From: Bacteroidota bacterium
GTDB taxonomy: Bacteria; Bacteroidota; Ignavibacteria; Ignavibacteriales; Melioribacteraceae
DNA length: 64,000 bases
Assembly (NCBI GenBank): GCA_018818065.1
Contig: JAHISV010000002.1
Coordinates: forward strand, 1 to 64,000
Direction: 5' to 3'
The translations under genes were made by a program, and so were the position numbers. The notes beneath the pieces were generated by a model. It had not been told where the DNA came from and made no database searches. It saw only the letters and a list, made by a program, of their open reading frames with translations. This document shows positions 17,731 through 26,694 of this stretch, piece after piece (the first letter of the stretch is position 1; the number at the start of each line of letters is the position of its first letter).

Positions 17731-19050
17731 GTGTTTAAGAGATTACAGCTCTTACTATTGGTAATTCTTGTTTCTTCTGCAACTTTATTTGCAGGGGGTT
17801 TTCAAATTAATGAATCTGGAGCTCGCGCGATGGCGATGGCTGGTGCATTTACCGGTTTAGCTAACGATGCTTCTGCTATTTACTTTAATCCTGCCGGAAT
17901 AACACAATTGAAGGGGACGCACATTTCCGTAGGAACATCAATAATATTACCAAATTCAAAATTTACTGGATTCAAAGAATCTAGTCCGATTATCCCTCCA
18001 TCAGCAGAATATGAAATGGAATCTCAAGTATTCACTCCGATTAATTTTTATATCACCCAGCAGTTAACAGAAGATCTATTTATGGGTCTTGGTGTTTACA
18101 ACCCTTATGGTTTAGGAACTAAATGGGCAGATACATGGCCTGGAAGATATGCTGCTCTTGATACTGAAGTAAGAACTTTCTTCTTCAATCCTGTTATAGC
18201 TTATAAAGTATCCGATGCTCTTTCAATAAGTGCCGGTTTCGTTTATGCCTATGGCGATGTAAAGATAATTAAAAATTTATTCTTGGCTGATCCGGTAACT
18301 CATGCCCCTAAAGCTGATGCTCAAACTGTTTTAGAAGGTGATGGCACAGCAATGGGATGGACAGCTGGTTTCCTATTCAAACCAACAGAAAATTCTTCAA
18401 TTGGTCTTGATATTAGAAGTGGAACCGAGTTTGAATTCGAAGGAACTGCTGTTACTACTCCGGCTACATTGGATTTTACTCATCCATTAGCTGGTCCTAT
18501 GTCACTACCATTACCATCTGGTGACATTGCAGCTACTTTAAATACACCATTAAATGTTACACTTGGTTTTGCATTAAAGGGTGAAGAAACTACCTGGGTT
18601 GCTGATATCCAATGGGTTGGCTGGTCAAGTTATGATACTTTAGCCGTGGATTTTGCCACATATGTATCTCCAACAGATGGTTCGACCAGAACTGCTGCAC
18701 CAAGAGAATATAACAATACTTACATATTCAGACTTGGAATGGAAACAGTTATGTCTGATAATTTCATGTTACGTGGCGGTATCTTATATGATGTTAATCC
18801 GGTTTCTGATAAATATGTTGAACCAACTTTACCGGATTCAGATCGTTTAGGACTTAACATTGGTTTTGGCTACAAATTAACAGACAATATCTCAATTGAC
18901 GTAGCATATATGTACTTAATATTCATGGAAAGAGAAATTACCAATTCCTCATTAGGTGCTGGATATCCTGCGCCTTATGATGTGAATCTAAATGGTACTT
19001 ATAATTCGTATTCACATCTTCTTGGTGTTAATTTCTCATACCAACTTTAA
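17731..19050 (+). CDS. OmpP1/FadL/TodX family outer-membrane transporter
   Basis: FadL-type barrels let hydrophobic molecules such as fatty acids cross the outer membrane. After a signal peptide (about residues 1-21, LVILVSSATLFAG), the mature protein starts GGFQINESGARAMAMAGAFTGLANDASAIYFNPAGI, the family's hatch-domain signature. The 439-residue length, the alternating beta-strand pattern and the ending SHLLGVNFSYQL (terminal aromatic plus Leu) fit a 14-stranded barrel. The start is GTG behind GAGGAGG. It is flanked by a candidate promoter and a strong terminator, so it forms its own unit, suggesting high and independent expression. The substrate is not readable from sequence. Confidence 0.93.
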   Translation: MFKRLQLLLLVILVSSATLFAGGFQINESGARAMAMAGAFTGLANDASAIYFNPAGITQLKGTHISVGTSIILPNSKFTGFKESSPIIPPSAEYEMESQVFTPINFYITQQLTEDLFMGLGVYNPYGLGTKWADTWPGRYAALDTEVRTFFFNPVIAYKVSDALSISAGFVYAYGDVKIIKNLFLADPVTHAPKADAQTVLEGDGTAMGWTAGFLFKPTENSSIGLDIRSGTEFEFEGTAVTTPATLDFTHPLAGPMSLPLPSGDIAATLNTPLNVTLGFALKGEETTWVADIQWVGWSSYDTLAVDFATYVSPTDGSTRTAAPREYNNTYIFRLGMETVMSDNFMLRGGILYDVNPVSDKYVEPTLPDSDRLGLNIGFGYKLTDNISIDVAYMYLIFMEREITNSSLGAGYPAPYDVNLNGTYNSYSHLLGVNFSYQL

Positions 19051-19088
19051 TAATCTTTCTTGATTATTATAATATTTTATATATTTTT

Positions 19089-19116
19089 AGGGATGACTTA
19101 GTCATCCCTTTTTTTT
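19089..19116 (+). terminator. Rho-independent terminator after the FadL-type gene
   Basis: GGGATGAC (19090-19097), loop TTA, and GTCATCCC (19101-19108) form an 8-bp perfect stem, followed by eight T residues. One more A-T pair can extend the stem. Confidence 0.93.
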
Positions 19117-19135
19117 AACAAATAAGAGTAGCCTA

Positions 19136-19591
19136 ATGAATTCAAAGTCGATATTCCTACTTACATGTTCATTGATGTTAGTATTTTACGCCTGTTCAGG
19201 TACTCAGGAAACCACGACTGCTAATTCTGATGATCAGGAGATTTACATATTTGATGATGTCAGCAATGATGAAGATTCTGTGACTGTTGAAGAGCCAGTG
19301 ATTGAAGCTTTTGAAATATCGGTCGATACTGTTGAAACCGTTGTATCTAGAGCAAATGAATTCGTTGTTCAACTAGGGGCATTTACTACGGAAGAAAGGG
19401 CAAAAAGATTTGTTACTCTTAACAAGTCGAAAATAACCTGGAGAATGAGCATTTCGTATAGTACAAAAGTACTATATTGGGTGGTTCAATTACAACCATT
19501 TACAACACGAATAGAAGCTGAAAAAGTGAGAAACTCACTTTGGGAGATGGAAACCTTCAGAGACGCTTTTATTGTGCCGGAAGCAAAATAG
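19136..19591 (+). CDS. SPOR-domain lipoprotein
   Basis: The 151-residue protein has a lipoprotein signal ending in LVFYAC (lipid Cys near residue 20), an acidic Ser/Thr-rich linker, and a C-terminal SPOR domain (about residues 76-150). The SPOR domain begins FVVQLGAFTTEERAKRFV and includes the second repeat WVVQLQPFTTRIEAEKVRN. SPOR domains bind peptidoglycan stripped of peptide side chains, usually at the division septum, so a septal or cell-wall-associated lipoprotein is likely. It starts 20 bases after the terminator of the porin gene and its stop abuts the next ATG (TAGATG), suggesting co-expression with the kinase-like gene. Confidence 0.85.
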   Translation: MNSKSIFLLTCSLMLVFYACSGTQETTTANSDDQEIYIFDDVSNDEDSVTVEEPVIEAFEISVDTVETVVSRANEFVVQLGAFTTEERAKRFVTLNKSKITWRMSISYSTKVLYWVVQLQPFTTRIEAEKVRNSLWEMETFRDAFIVPEAK

Positions 19592-20269
19592 ATGAATCCT
19601 GTTTTACAAAATATTATCGTTGCTTTTTGCAGTCTTGTTTATGTTTTTGCTGTTGTCGCCATTATGGATGTTTTAGTAAAAAGAGGTTTTCCACAGGATC
19701 TATCAAGAAAGGTTGTTCATATAGCTGCTGCTTCCTGGATTCTGTTTTGGCCGTTATATGATTTTTATCATTGGACAAAGTATTTGAATATTCTTCCTGC
19801 GGTTGTCTGGACAATTCTCCTGATAATTAAGGGGCTAACTGCGGATGAATCGGATGACGCAGTTAAAACAATGACAAGGACTGGTGACAGACGAGAATTA
19901 CTTAAAGGACCATTGTTTTTTACTCTGGTTATGAATTTAATGGGCACTACATTTTTCTACACTGAGTTTGCAATTTTATCGATGGGCATATTAGGTTTTG
20001 GAGATGGGATAGCACCGCTTATTGGAGCCAGATTTGGGAAAACAAAATATAAAGTATTTACAGAAAGAACTGTTGAAGGAAGTTTAGGGTTTATCATCTT
20101 CGCAATTATTGGAACTTCACTTTTTAGTCACATTTTACTGGGTTACATTGATCTTACAAAGATTATTCTTTTTTCTGTTATTTCTGTAATTGTTGAGGCA
20201 ATTTCACCAAAAGATTTGGATAACTTACTTATTCCTATCGCAATTTTCATTTTTTATTTTATAATATAA
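19592..20269 (+). CDS. Phytol/dolichol-kinase-like (CTP-transferase family) membrane protein
   Basis: The protein belongs to the integral-membrane CTP-using family that includes phosphatidate cytidylyltransferase, dolichol kinase and phytol kinase. It has about seven hydrophobic segments in 225 residues. The motifs RKVVHIAAASW, GFGDGIAPLIGARFGKTKY, ERTVEGSLGF and PKDLDNLLIPI fit the phytol kinase/dolichol kinase branch better than CdsA, whose signature (SxxKRxxKxKDFGxxxPGHGGxxDRxD) is missing. The likely reaction is phosphorylation of a polyprenol-type alcohol, but the substrate is not known. It directly abuts the SPOR lipoprotein gene. Confidence 0.75.
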   Translation: MNPVLQNIIVAFCSLVYVFAVVAIMDVLVKRGFPQDLSRKVVHIAAASWILFWPLYDFYHWTKYLNILPAVVWTILLIIKGLTADESDDAVKTMTRTGDRRELLKGPLFFTLVMNLMGTTFFYTEFAILSMGILGFGDGIAPLIGARFGKTKYKVFTERTVEGSLGFIIFAIIGTSLFSHILLGYIDLTKIILFSVISVIVEAISPKDLDNLLIPIAIFIFYFII

Positions 20270-20293
20270 TTACATTTGAATTATGCTCACAAG

Positions 20294-20324
20294 TTGACAA
20301 GTAAATATTTTTACTCGATATTTT
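20294..20324 (+). promoter_or_regulatory. Candidate promoter for ssb
   Basis: A perfect -35 box, TTGACA (20294-20299), is followed by a loose -10 (GATATT at 17 bases or TATTTT at 19). It lies about 50 bases before the ssb Shine-Dalgarno sequence in a 104-base gap. Confidence 0.35.
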
Positions 20325-20373
20325 ATGAGTACTTTTTTGAATATATAAGACCTGTTTGGTCAAGGAGGATTAT

Positions 20374-20811
20374 TTGGCTTTTTCATTAAACAAGATACAA
20401 GTAATTGGCAATTTAGGACAAGATGCTGAAACAAGATTTTCTACTAATAATACTGCCATTACAACATACTCAATTGCCACTACCCATGGTTATAAAGGAA
20501 AGGATGGTAACTGGGTAAATGAAACAACCTGGCACAATGTTGTATCGTTTAGTTTATCTGACTATATTAAAGATGGCCTTAAGAAAGGTAAAAAAGTATA
20601 TGTGGAAGGAAGGCTTGCCAAAAGAGATTATACTGACAAAGAAGGGATTAAACGCTATGTTACTGAAATTGTAAGTGAAAAAATAATTCCTTTGGATGCG
20701 CGTGAGGGAGGAGGAAATTACAATAATGATCAGGATAGCAGCTCATTTTCTTCCCCATCTACACAGGCTTCTCCTACATCAAGCTCTGAAGATGATGATT
20801 TACCATTTTAA
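20374..20811 (+). CDS. ssb: Single-stranded DNA-binding protein
   Basis: SSB coats single-stranded DNA and recruits repair and replication proteins through its acidic C-terminal tip. The OB-fold domain is recognisable from NKIQVIGNLGQDAETRFS, WHNVVSFS and KGKKVYVEGRLAKRDYTDKEG. The tail is Ser/Thr/Gln-rich and ends EDDDLPF, the canonical partner-binding tip. The start is TTG at 20374: AAGGAGG (20362-20368) lies five bases upstream. A TTG at 20356 is also in frame, but it lies before that Shine-Dalgarno sequence. The protein is 145 residues. It has no rpsF/rpsR neighbours, so it is not the ribosomal-operon type of ssb locus. Confidence 0.95.
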   Translation: MAFSLNKIQVIGNLGQDAETRFSTNNTAITTYSIATTHGYKGKDGNWVNETTWHNVVSFSLSDYIKDGLKKGKKVYVEGRLAKRDYTDKEGIKRYVTEIVSEKIIPLDAREGGGNYNNDQDSSSFSSPSTQASPTSSSEDDDLPF

Positions 20812-20846
20812 TTAGTTTTGTTGAACAATTTAGGATAACATAATTT

Positions 20847-22142
20847 TTGGACGTTGACTGGTTTTACCGAATGGTAATTTTATTCGGTCTGATAATTATC
20901 TCTGCATTTTTTTCGGGTTCAGAAGTTGCTCTTTTTTCACTTGGGAAAAAGAAGTTAAAAGATTTAGAAAAGGAAAACTCTATCACTGGGAAGCAAATTA
21001 ATGTTTTACTAAAATTCCCTAAAAGACTTTTAACAACAATTCTAATTGGTAATACGGCAGCTAATGTGTTTTCATCTATTATTGCCGTTACACTTGCCCT
21101 TGATTTAGCAAAATATTTTAGTCTTTCACTTGATGTTGTTCTAATTTTTCAGATTATCATACTCACTATTTTGATCTTAATCTTTGGCGAAGTAACTCCC
21201 AAAGTCTGGGCTAATAGAAATCCGGTTATGTTTTCCAGAATTGTTAGTGTACCTATTTATTGGATAAGTATTTTACTCTATCCATTAAGTAAAAGTCTTA
21301 CGACAATTTTGAGCGTATCCACTTCAAGGTTTAGAACTAATAAGTCGAAAACAGCAATTACCTCCTCTGAAATCTCGGAACTTGCAGAACTTGGGGTCGA
21401 AAAAGGGTCACTGGAAGAGGAGGAGCATGAATTAATTCATGGGCTTGTTTCCTTCAAAACTGTGAACGCAAGGGAAGTGATGACACCAAGAGTTGATATG
21501 ACGGCCCTTTCCTTGGATACTCCATTTAGTGAAGTTACCAAAATAATTACTGATTCCGGGCATAGTAGAATTCCACTCTATAAAAATGATCTTGATAATA
21601 TTATCGGTATAATTTATGCCAAGGATCTTCTCAAATTTATTGGCAAGAAAGATCATCAAAACCATGTTGCATTGAAGGATATTTGCAGGGAAACTATTTT
21701 TGTACCCGAGACAAAGTTAATAAGCGAGCTAATGAAAGAATTTCAAGAAAAAAACCTGCATGTTGGTATTGTTGTGGATGAATATGGTGGTACGTCAGGG
21801 CTAATTACATTGGAAGACATTCTTGAAGAGATTGTTGGTGAGATTCGGGATGAATTCGATATGGAAGAAAATGAAATTACTGAAATTGGCAATTCGAAAT
21901 ACATTATTTTGGGTAAAGTTTCAATTGACGAGGTTAATGAACTTTTAGGCGAGGAGTTTTCATCAGAAAGTGATGATTACGATACAATTGGGGGATTTAT
22001 CTTTAATCAGGCAGGAAATATCCCCGAAGAAGGATACACCTTTGTTGAGAAAGGTTTTTCATTTACAGTTAAAAAAATTGATAATAACAGAATAAATAAA
22101 GTCCAGGTTGTAAAAGTCAATAAAGAAGGCAAGGAAGAATGA
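20847..22142 (+). CDS. CNNM/CBS-domain membrane protein (hemolysin C/CorC family)
   Basis: The 431-residue protein has the DUF21/CNNM membrane domain (about 1-190; FSGSEVALFSLGKKKLK, FGEVTPKVWANRNP), two CBS domains (about 205-330; REVMTPRVDMTALS, VGIVVDEYGGTSGLITLEDILEEIVGEI) and a C-terminal CorC_HlyC domain (340-425). CNNM proteins move or sense magnesium and other divalent cations; hemolysin is a historical name. In Bacteroidota a relative, GldE, assists gliding, but nothing here singles that out. The start is TTG and the stop overlaps the next gene by 4 bases. Confidence 0.9.
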   Translation: MDVDWFYRMVILFGLIIISAFFSGSEVALFSLGKKKLKDLEKENSITGKQINVLLKFPKRLLTTILIGNTAANVFSSIIAVTLALDLAKYFSLSLDVVLIFQIIILTILILIFGEVTPKVWANRNPVMFSRIVSVPIYWISILLYPLSKSLTTILSVSTSRFRTNKSKTAITSSEISELAELGVEKGSLEEEEHELIHGLVSFKTVNAREVMTPRVDMTALSLDTPFSEVTKIITDSGHSRIPLYKNDLDNIIGIIYAKDLLKFIGKKDHQNHVALKDICRETIFVPETKLISELMKEFQEKNLHVGIVVDEYGGTSGLITLEDILEEIVGEIRDEFDMEENEITEIGNSKYIILGKVSIDEVNELLGEEFSSESDDYDTIGGFIFNQAGNIPEEGYTFVEKGFSFTVKKIDNNRINKVQVVKVNKEGKEE

Positions 22143-22498
22143 AGAAAGGATGTCTCTCCATAATTATGATGTCAATATTCATCATTGGAGTAGGCTACTA
22201 TCTTTGGACAAGATTTGGTGATGATATTGAAAGAAAAGCAAAAGAAAGACTGGTTGAAATTGCTGTTGATAATCTTAACGAAAGGGTAGCCGGACTTGAT
22301 TTTCAAATGCCTCCTGATTCATTAACAACTCATATTAAAAATTACCTTGAAGATAAATTCGATAAGGTTGACGTTGTTAGCATCCGAACTTTCCTGGATA
22401 AATTTATTACTGATCTTGAAATGGAGATTGCAAACTCTGATTTGGAATCTTTTGATTTTTCTAAACTAGATGAGTTTATTAAAAATTATGAAAAATGA
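22139..22498 (+). CDS. Unrecognised small membrane-anchored protein
   Basis: I do not recognise this 119-residue protein. It has one N-terminal membrane helix (about residues 5-24, CLSIIMMSIFIIGVGYYLW) followed by a charged, helix-rich soluble part with no cysteines, which could be coiled-coil. It overlaps the CNNM gene upstream by 4 bases and the MlaD-family gene downstream by about 11, so the three are translated as one unit. A role alongside the MlaD protein at the inner membrane is plausible but rests only on context. Confidence 0.65.
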   Translation: MKKGCLSIIMMSIFIIGVGYYLWTRFGDDIERKAKERLVEIAVDNLNERVAGLDFQMPPDSLTTHIKNYLEDKFDKVDVVSIRTFLDKFITDLEMEIANSDLESFDFSKLDEFIKNYEK

Positions 22499-23387
22499 AA
22501 GAAAATCTGAGATAAAAGTTGGTCTTACTACATTTACTGCTCTTATCGTGTTTCTAATTATTCTTGGGTGGACTAAAGATTTTGATTTTATTGACGATAA
22601 AATTAAAATCCTGGTTGAATTTGAAAATGTCGCTGGCTTGGGAGTAGGCGACGCGGTAATGATTAAAGGTGTAAAAAGAGGAAAAGTATCTGAAATAGAG
22701 ATAACTGATAGCAGAGTTATTACTCATCTTAGTATGAACAAAGAGGCAGTTTTATGGGATGATGCCACTTTTAGTATAATGATGCTTGACCTTATGGGTG
22801 GAAAGAAAATCGAAATTAATCCAGGGAGCATGGGAGAATTTATTCCTGAAAAGGTTTATCAGGGCAAATTCCTTGGTGATATTTCAACTGCCATGGCAAT
22901 GTTAAGTTCTGTTCAAAACGATTTGATAGGAATGACAAAGGAATTACGAATCACACTTGAAAAGACTAATGAAATTCTTACAGATAATGATTTTAAGGAA
23001 AATTTGAGAGGTTCAGTTGCTAATTTGAAGGATATTACTTCAAGACTTAACCTCTTTATGGTAAAAAATGAAAATTCACTCAGTTCACTTATTACAAATT
23101 CTAATACTCTAATCACATCTGCAGACGACCTTATTACAAATAACGAATCGAAATTAAAAGGATTTATTGAACGCTCTGAAGAATTGATCAGTAATTCCAA
23201 CGAGTTGGTTCTGAAATTAAATTTATTTATCCAAAAGGTTGAAAACAAAGAGAATAATCTAGGGAAAATGGTCTACGATCCGGAATTACTTAATGATTTT
23301 ACAGAAGCAATGTTACGGGTTAGAGAATTAACTGAACTTCTCATAAACCAGCTTAAAAACGAGGGGTTAAACATTGATCTCTTTTAA
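22488..23387 (+). CDS. MlaD/MCE family protein
   Basis: MCE proteins form hexameric rings anchored in the inner membrane that carry lipids across the periplasm. The protein starts MKNERKSEIKVGLTTFTALIVFLIILGW (one membrane helix, about 11-28), then the MCE domain (about 38-115) with FENVAGLGVGDAVMIKGVKRGKV. A long helical region (about 130-299) follows with repeated ISNSN/ITSAD-type heptads, likely coiled-coil. I prefer ATG 22488 because family members begin with a similar short charged stretch; ATG 22470 is also in frame. No MlaE permease or MlaF ATPase gene is nearby, so its transporter partners must be elsewhere. Confidence 0.87.
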   Translation: MKNERKSEIKVGLTTFTALIVFLIILGWTKDFDFIDDKIKILVEFENVAGLGVGDAVMIKGVKRGKVSEIEITDSRVITHLSMNKEAVLWDDATFSIMMLDLMGGKKIEINPGSMGEFIPEKVYQGKFLGDISTAMAMLSSVQNDLIGMTKELRITLEKTNEILTDNDFKENLRGSVANLKDITSRLNLFMVKNENSLSSLITNSNTLITSADDLITNNESKLKGFIERSEELISNSNELVLKLNLFIQKVENKENNLGKMVYDPELLNDFTEAMLRVRELTELLINQLKNEGLNIDLF

Positions 23388-25053
23388 GTATTCTCTCTTA
23401 ACTGTACTTCTTTTATCCGTTTCAGTTTCATTTTCTAAGGGAAAACCTGTTAAAAGCGAAAATGGGATGGTTGTATCTGCAAGCAGTCTGGCCTCATATG
23501 CCGGAGTCAATATTCTTGAAAAAGGTGGGAATGCCATTGACGCTGCTGTTGCGACAGGATTTATGCTGGCTGTTACGTATCCTTCGGCCGGTAATATCGG
23601 AGGTGGTGGATTTATGGTAATCCATCTCCAAAATGAAACCGAAACCACTATTGATTTTCGCGAAAAAGCTCCCTCAGAGGCGCATAGAGACATGTTCCTT
23701 GATAACGAGGGCAATTACATAGAAAAGCTTTCAAGAGAGGGCTATACGTCCAGTGGTGTCCCAGGAAGTGTTGCCGGACTTATATATGCACTAGAGAAAT
23801 ATGGAACTATGGGTCTTGCTGAAGTTCTTGAACCAGCTATTCAAATAGCTAAAAATGGATTCAGAATTGGCTATGAAATGGCAGAATCCATAAACTATTA
23901 CCACGACAAATTTCTTGATTATCCTTCATCCGCGGAAATATTTACAATCGACGGAGAAAAATTACCGGATAATTATAGATTAGTGCAAAATGAACTGGCT
24001 GAAACATTGGAGAGAATTCTCGTAAATGGCTTAGATGGTTTCTACAGAGGTGAAACTGCTGACTTATTGGTTAAACACTCTGAGCAACTTGGAGGAATTC
24101 TGACTCATCAGGATTTAGAAACATACGAAGTAGTTGAAAGAGAACCTGTAAAGGGAACTTACAAAGGATATGATGTCATTTCAATGGGTCCTCCGTCTTC
24201 AGGTGGAATTTGTTTAATTGAAACATTGAATGCCTTGGAGCATTTTTCTTTTTCTGAGAAACAATGGGGGAGCAGCAGTTATATCCATGTGTTAGTGGAA
24301 ATATTAAAACAAGTTTATGCTGATAGAAATTTACACATAGGTGACAGTGATTTCTATAATGTGCCTCTTCAGAATCTGATTTCTAAAAAACGTGGTGAGG
24401 AGATTAAAAATCTTGTTTGTTTAGATTCTGCATATGTTTTTAGTGATGGCGCTCCAACTACTTATCACGAAAGCACTGAAACCACACATTACAGCGTTGT
24501 TGATTCTAAGAGAAACGCTGTAAGTGTAACTACAACAATAAATTCCCCCTTCGGTAATAAAATTGTTGTTAAGGGTGCGGGTTTCCTGATGAATAATGAA
24601 ATGGATGATTTCAGTTCAAAACCAGGTTCTCCAAATCTGTACGGACTGGTTGGGAGCGAAGCTAATTCAATTCAGCCTGGTAAAAGAATGTTATCTTCGA
24701 TGACACCAACAATAGTTTTGAAAGATAAAAAACCGGTTCTTGTTCTTGGATCTCCCGGTGGATCAACTATTATTACTTCAGTTCTGCAGGTGTTAATAAA
24801 TACCTTAGATTTCGAAATGAATATATGGGAAGCAATTGATGCTCCCAGATTTCATCATCAACATTTGCCCGATAAAATTGATTATGAAAAATTCGGACTT
24901 AGTGAGGATGTTAGGGCAAGTCTGGAAGCTCGTGGTCAAATTATGGGAATCGAAGATGATCTCGGCAGAGTTGAAGCAATATTCATAGATGAAAACGGAA
25001 TTAAATGGGGCGCCACAGATCCCAGAGGTTACGGAAAGGCGGTAGGATATTAA
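23374..25053 (+). CDS. ggt: Gamma-glutamyltransferase (glutathione hydrolase)
   Basis: GGT cleaves or transfers the gamma-glutamyl group of glutathione and related compounds in the periplasm. It is made as a proenzyme that cuts itself; the nucleophile is Thr371 in the motif THYSVVDSKRNAVS. Other family motifs are GGNAIDAAVATGFMLAVTYPSAGNIGGGGFM near the N-terminus, and MLSSMTPTIV and GSPGGSTIITSV in the small subunit. A signal peptide (SLLTVLLLSVSVSFS) is present. The TTG start overlaps the MlaD gene by 14 bases, with GAGGGG upstream. Length (559) is typical. Confidence 0.95.
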   Translation: MISFKYSLLTVLLLSVSVSFSKGKPVKSENGMVVSASSLASYAGVNILEKGGNAIDAAVATGFMLAVTYPSAGNIGGGGFMVIHLQNETETTIDFREKAPSEAHRDMFLDNEGNYIEKLSREGYTSSGVPGSVAGLIYALEKYGTMGLAEVLEPAIQIAKNGFRIGYEMAESINYYHDKFLDYPSSAEIFTIDGEKLPDNYRLVQNELAETLERILVNGLDGFYRGETADLLVKHSEQLGGILTHQDLETYEVVEREPVKGTYKGYDVISMGPPSSGGICLIETLNALEHFSFSEKQWGSSSYIHVLVEILKQVYADRNLHIGDSDFYNVPLQNLISKKRGEEIKNLVCLDSAYVFSDGAPTTYHESTETTHYSVVDSKRNAVSVTTTINSPFGNKIVVKGAGFLMNNEMDDFSSKPGSPNLYGLVGSEANSIQPGKRMLSSMTPTIVLKDKKPVLVLGSPGGSTIITSVLQVLINTLDFEMNIWEAIDAPRFHHQHLPDKIDYEKFGLSEDVRASLEARGQIMGIEDDLGRVEAIFIDENGIKWGATDPRGYGKAVGY

Positions 25054-25431
25054 ATGGTTTTAGGTATCGGAATAGATATAATTGAGATTGAAAGAATAGC
25101 GAAGAGCTATGAGAGATATGGTGAAAGGTTTTTGAACAAAATATTCACTGAGACTGAAATTGCATATTGTTTGAGCAAGAAGAATCTCCATCAACACCTT
25201 GCTGCCCGCTTTGCAGCAAAGGAAGCTGTGTCAAAAGCACTTTCCACCGGCTGGAGTAAAGGTTTTAGATGGAAGGATATTGAAATCTACAATGAAAAGA
25301 GTGGAATGCCAAGAGTAAAGCTCTATGGTGAATTAAAACAATTCCTGGAAGGAGATAAAGACTTAAAAATAACCATGAGTCACTCTGATCATTATGTTAC
25401 CTGTTTTGCCATCATATATCAAACTCACTGA
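25054..25431 (+). CDS. acpS: Holo-[acyl-carrier-protein] synthase
   Basis: AcpS attaches the 4'-phosphopantetheine arm of coenzyme A to acyl carrier protein, making it active for fatty acid synthesis. The 125-residue trimeric-type enzyme shows GIGIDIIEIERI at its start (magnesium-binding Asp), FTETEIAYC, and RFAAKEAVSKALSTGW (second metal ligand Glu). The C-terminus KITMSHSDHYVTCFAII matches the family. The ATG follows the ggt stop with no gap (TAAATG), so translation is likely coupled. Confidence 0.95.
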   Translation: MVLGIGIDIIEIERIAKSYERYGERFLNKIFTETEIAYCLSKKNLHQHLAARFAAKEAVSKALSTGWSKGFRWKDIEIYNEKSGMPRVKLYGELKQFLEGDKDLKITMSHSDHYVTCFAIIYQTH

Positions 25432-25559
25432 TCTGCATTAACCATTTTATTAGTTTATTATACCAACAATATGTGGTGTTAGAAATAACTGGCATAATTC
25501 GTTATATTATCTTTTTAAAAAAGAAATATTTTGTTAAGTGCTATGGAAAGGATTTTGAT

Positions 25560-26657
25560 TTGAGCAAAGGAAGAGTAATTGTGGCAATGAGTGGAGGAGT
25601 AGATTCCTCTGTTGCTGCGGCTTTACTACATAAAGAAGGTTACGAAGTAATTGGTATTACCATGAAAACCTGGGGTTTCATGGAAGTAGGTGGCGCACCA
25701 AAACACGAATCTGGTTGTTGTTCGCTGGATGCAATTTTCGATGCAAAGAATGTTGCTAATAGTTTTGGAATTCCTCATTACACAGTTGATTTTACTGAAT
25801 CGTTCGAACGGGAAGTAATTGATAATTTTGTTGATGAATATTTGCACGGAAGAACACCAAACCCATGTGTAGTATGTAACAGAAAAATAAAATGGGAAGA
25901 ATTGCTACATAAGGCAGAATCTCTTGATGCCGAATATGTGGCCACTGGTCATTATGCCAGTGTGCATTTCGACGAGGCAACAGGTAGATATTCTTTGAAA
26001 CAAGGGGTTGATAAAAAGAAAGATCAGTCCTATGCTTTGTGGGGTTTAACTCAGGAGAGTCTCTCAAAAACTTTATTGCCCTTAGGCAATTACACAAAAG
26101 ATGAGATAAGAAAACTTGCTAATGATTTTGAACTTAAGACTGCTAATAAACCAGATAGTCAGGAAATATGCTTTGTTGCTGATGACAATTACGAGAGGTT
26201 TTTAAGGGAAAGAGTACCTGATCTAATTGAGAATATCGAAGAAGGTGATTTTGTTTATAAAGGCGAAATAGTCGGAAAACATAAAGGCATACCTTTCTAT
26301 ACTATCGGACAAAGACGCGGGCTGGGTATCGCCCTTGGTAAGCCGGTTTATGTAACTGATATTAATGTTGAAAACAATGCGGTCGAAATAGGTGATAAAG
26401 AGGATCTGCTTGCAAATGATTTAACAGCAATAGATGTAAATTATTTGCGCAGAGATTCTGTTAAAAAAGGTGATATCTATTTTGGCAAGATTAGATATAG
26501 CGATACAGGAAAGAAAGCGGAAGTGATAAGCTCGAATCAGGATAGTTTTGTTATTAGATTTTTGGAAGCTAAAAGCGCAATTACACCGGGTCAATCAATA
26601 GTCTTGTATGATGATGAAGGCTATGTTGTAGCAGGTGGAGTTATTTCGAAATCATAA
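25560..26657 (+). CDS. mnmA: tRNA-specific 2-thiouridylase MnmA
   Basis: MnmA thiolates U34 of tRNAs for Lys, Glu and Gln using ATP and persulfide sulfur. The PP-loop VAMSGGVDSSVAAALL is near the N-terminus, the two catalytic cysteines lie in TPNPCVVCNRKIKW and SQEICFVAD, and GQRRGLGIALGKPVYV is in the C-terminal part. The frame extends to 25473, but TTG 25560 is favoured: AAAGGA stands 7 bases upstream, and the added residues would be an unusual hydrophobic-basic extension. The resulting protein has 365 residues, the standard length. It stands alone, 128 bases after acpS. Confidence 0.95.
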   Translation: MSKGRVIVAMSGGVDSSVAAALLHKEGYEVIGITMKTWGFMEVGGAPKHESGCCSLDAIFDAKNVANSFGIPHYTVDFTESFEREVIDNFVDEYLHGRTPNPCVVCNRKIKWEELLHKAESLDAEYVATGHYASVHFDEATGRYSLKQGVDKKKDQSYALWGLTQESLSKTLLPLGNYTKDEIRKLANDFELKTANKPDSQEICFVADDNYERFLRERVPDLIENIEEGDFVYKGEIVGKHKGIPFYTIGQRRGLGIALGKPVYVTDINVENNAVEIGDKEDLLANDLTAIDVNYLRRDSVKKGDIYFGKIRYSDTGKKAEVISSNQDSFVIRFLEAKSAITPGQSIVLYDDEGYVVAGGVISKS

Positions 26658-26677
26658 ATACAATATTTTATTGTAAA

Positions 26678-26683
26678 AGGAGG
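26678..26683 (+). promoter_or_regulatory. Perfect Shine-Dalgarno AGGAGG ahead of the HNH gene
   Basis: AGGAGG lies just upstream of the HNH endonuclease reading frame. No ATG, GTG or TTG in the correct frame follows at a normal distance; the nearest candidate is ATT at 26695, eleven bases on. Confidence 0.7.
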
Positions 26684-26694
26684 TTGACTTCGGG

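Noticed and set aside
20847-22142. Hemolysin label for the CNNM/CBS gene
   Set aside because: The hemolysin name in this family is historical; the domain layout indicates a divalent-cation transporter or sensor.
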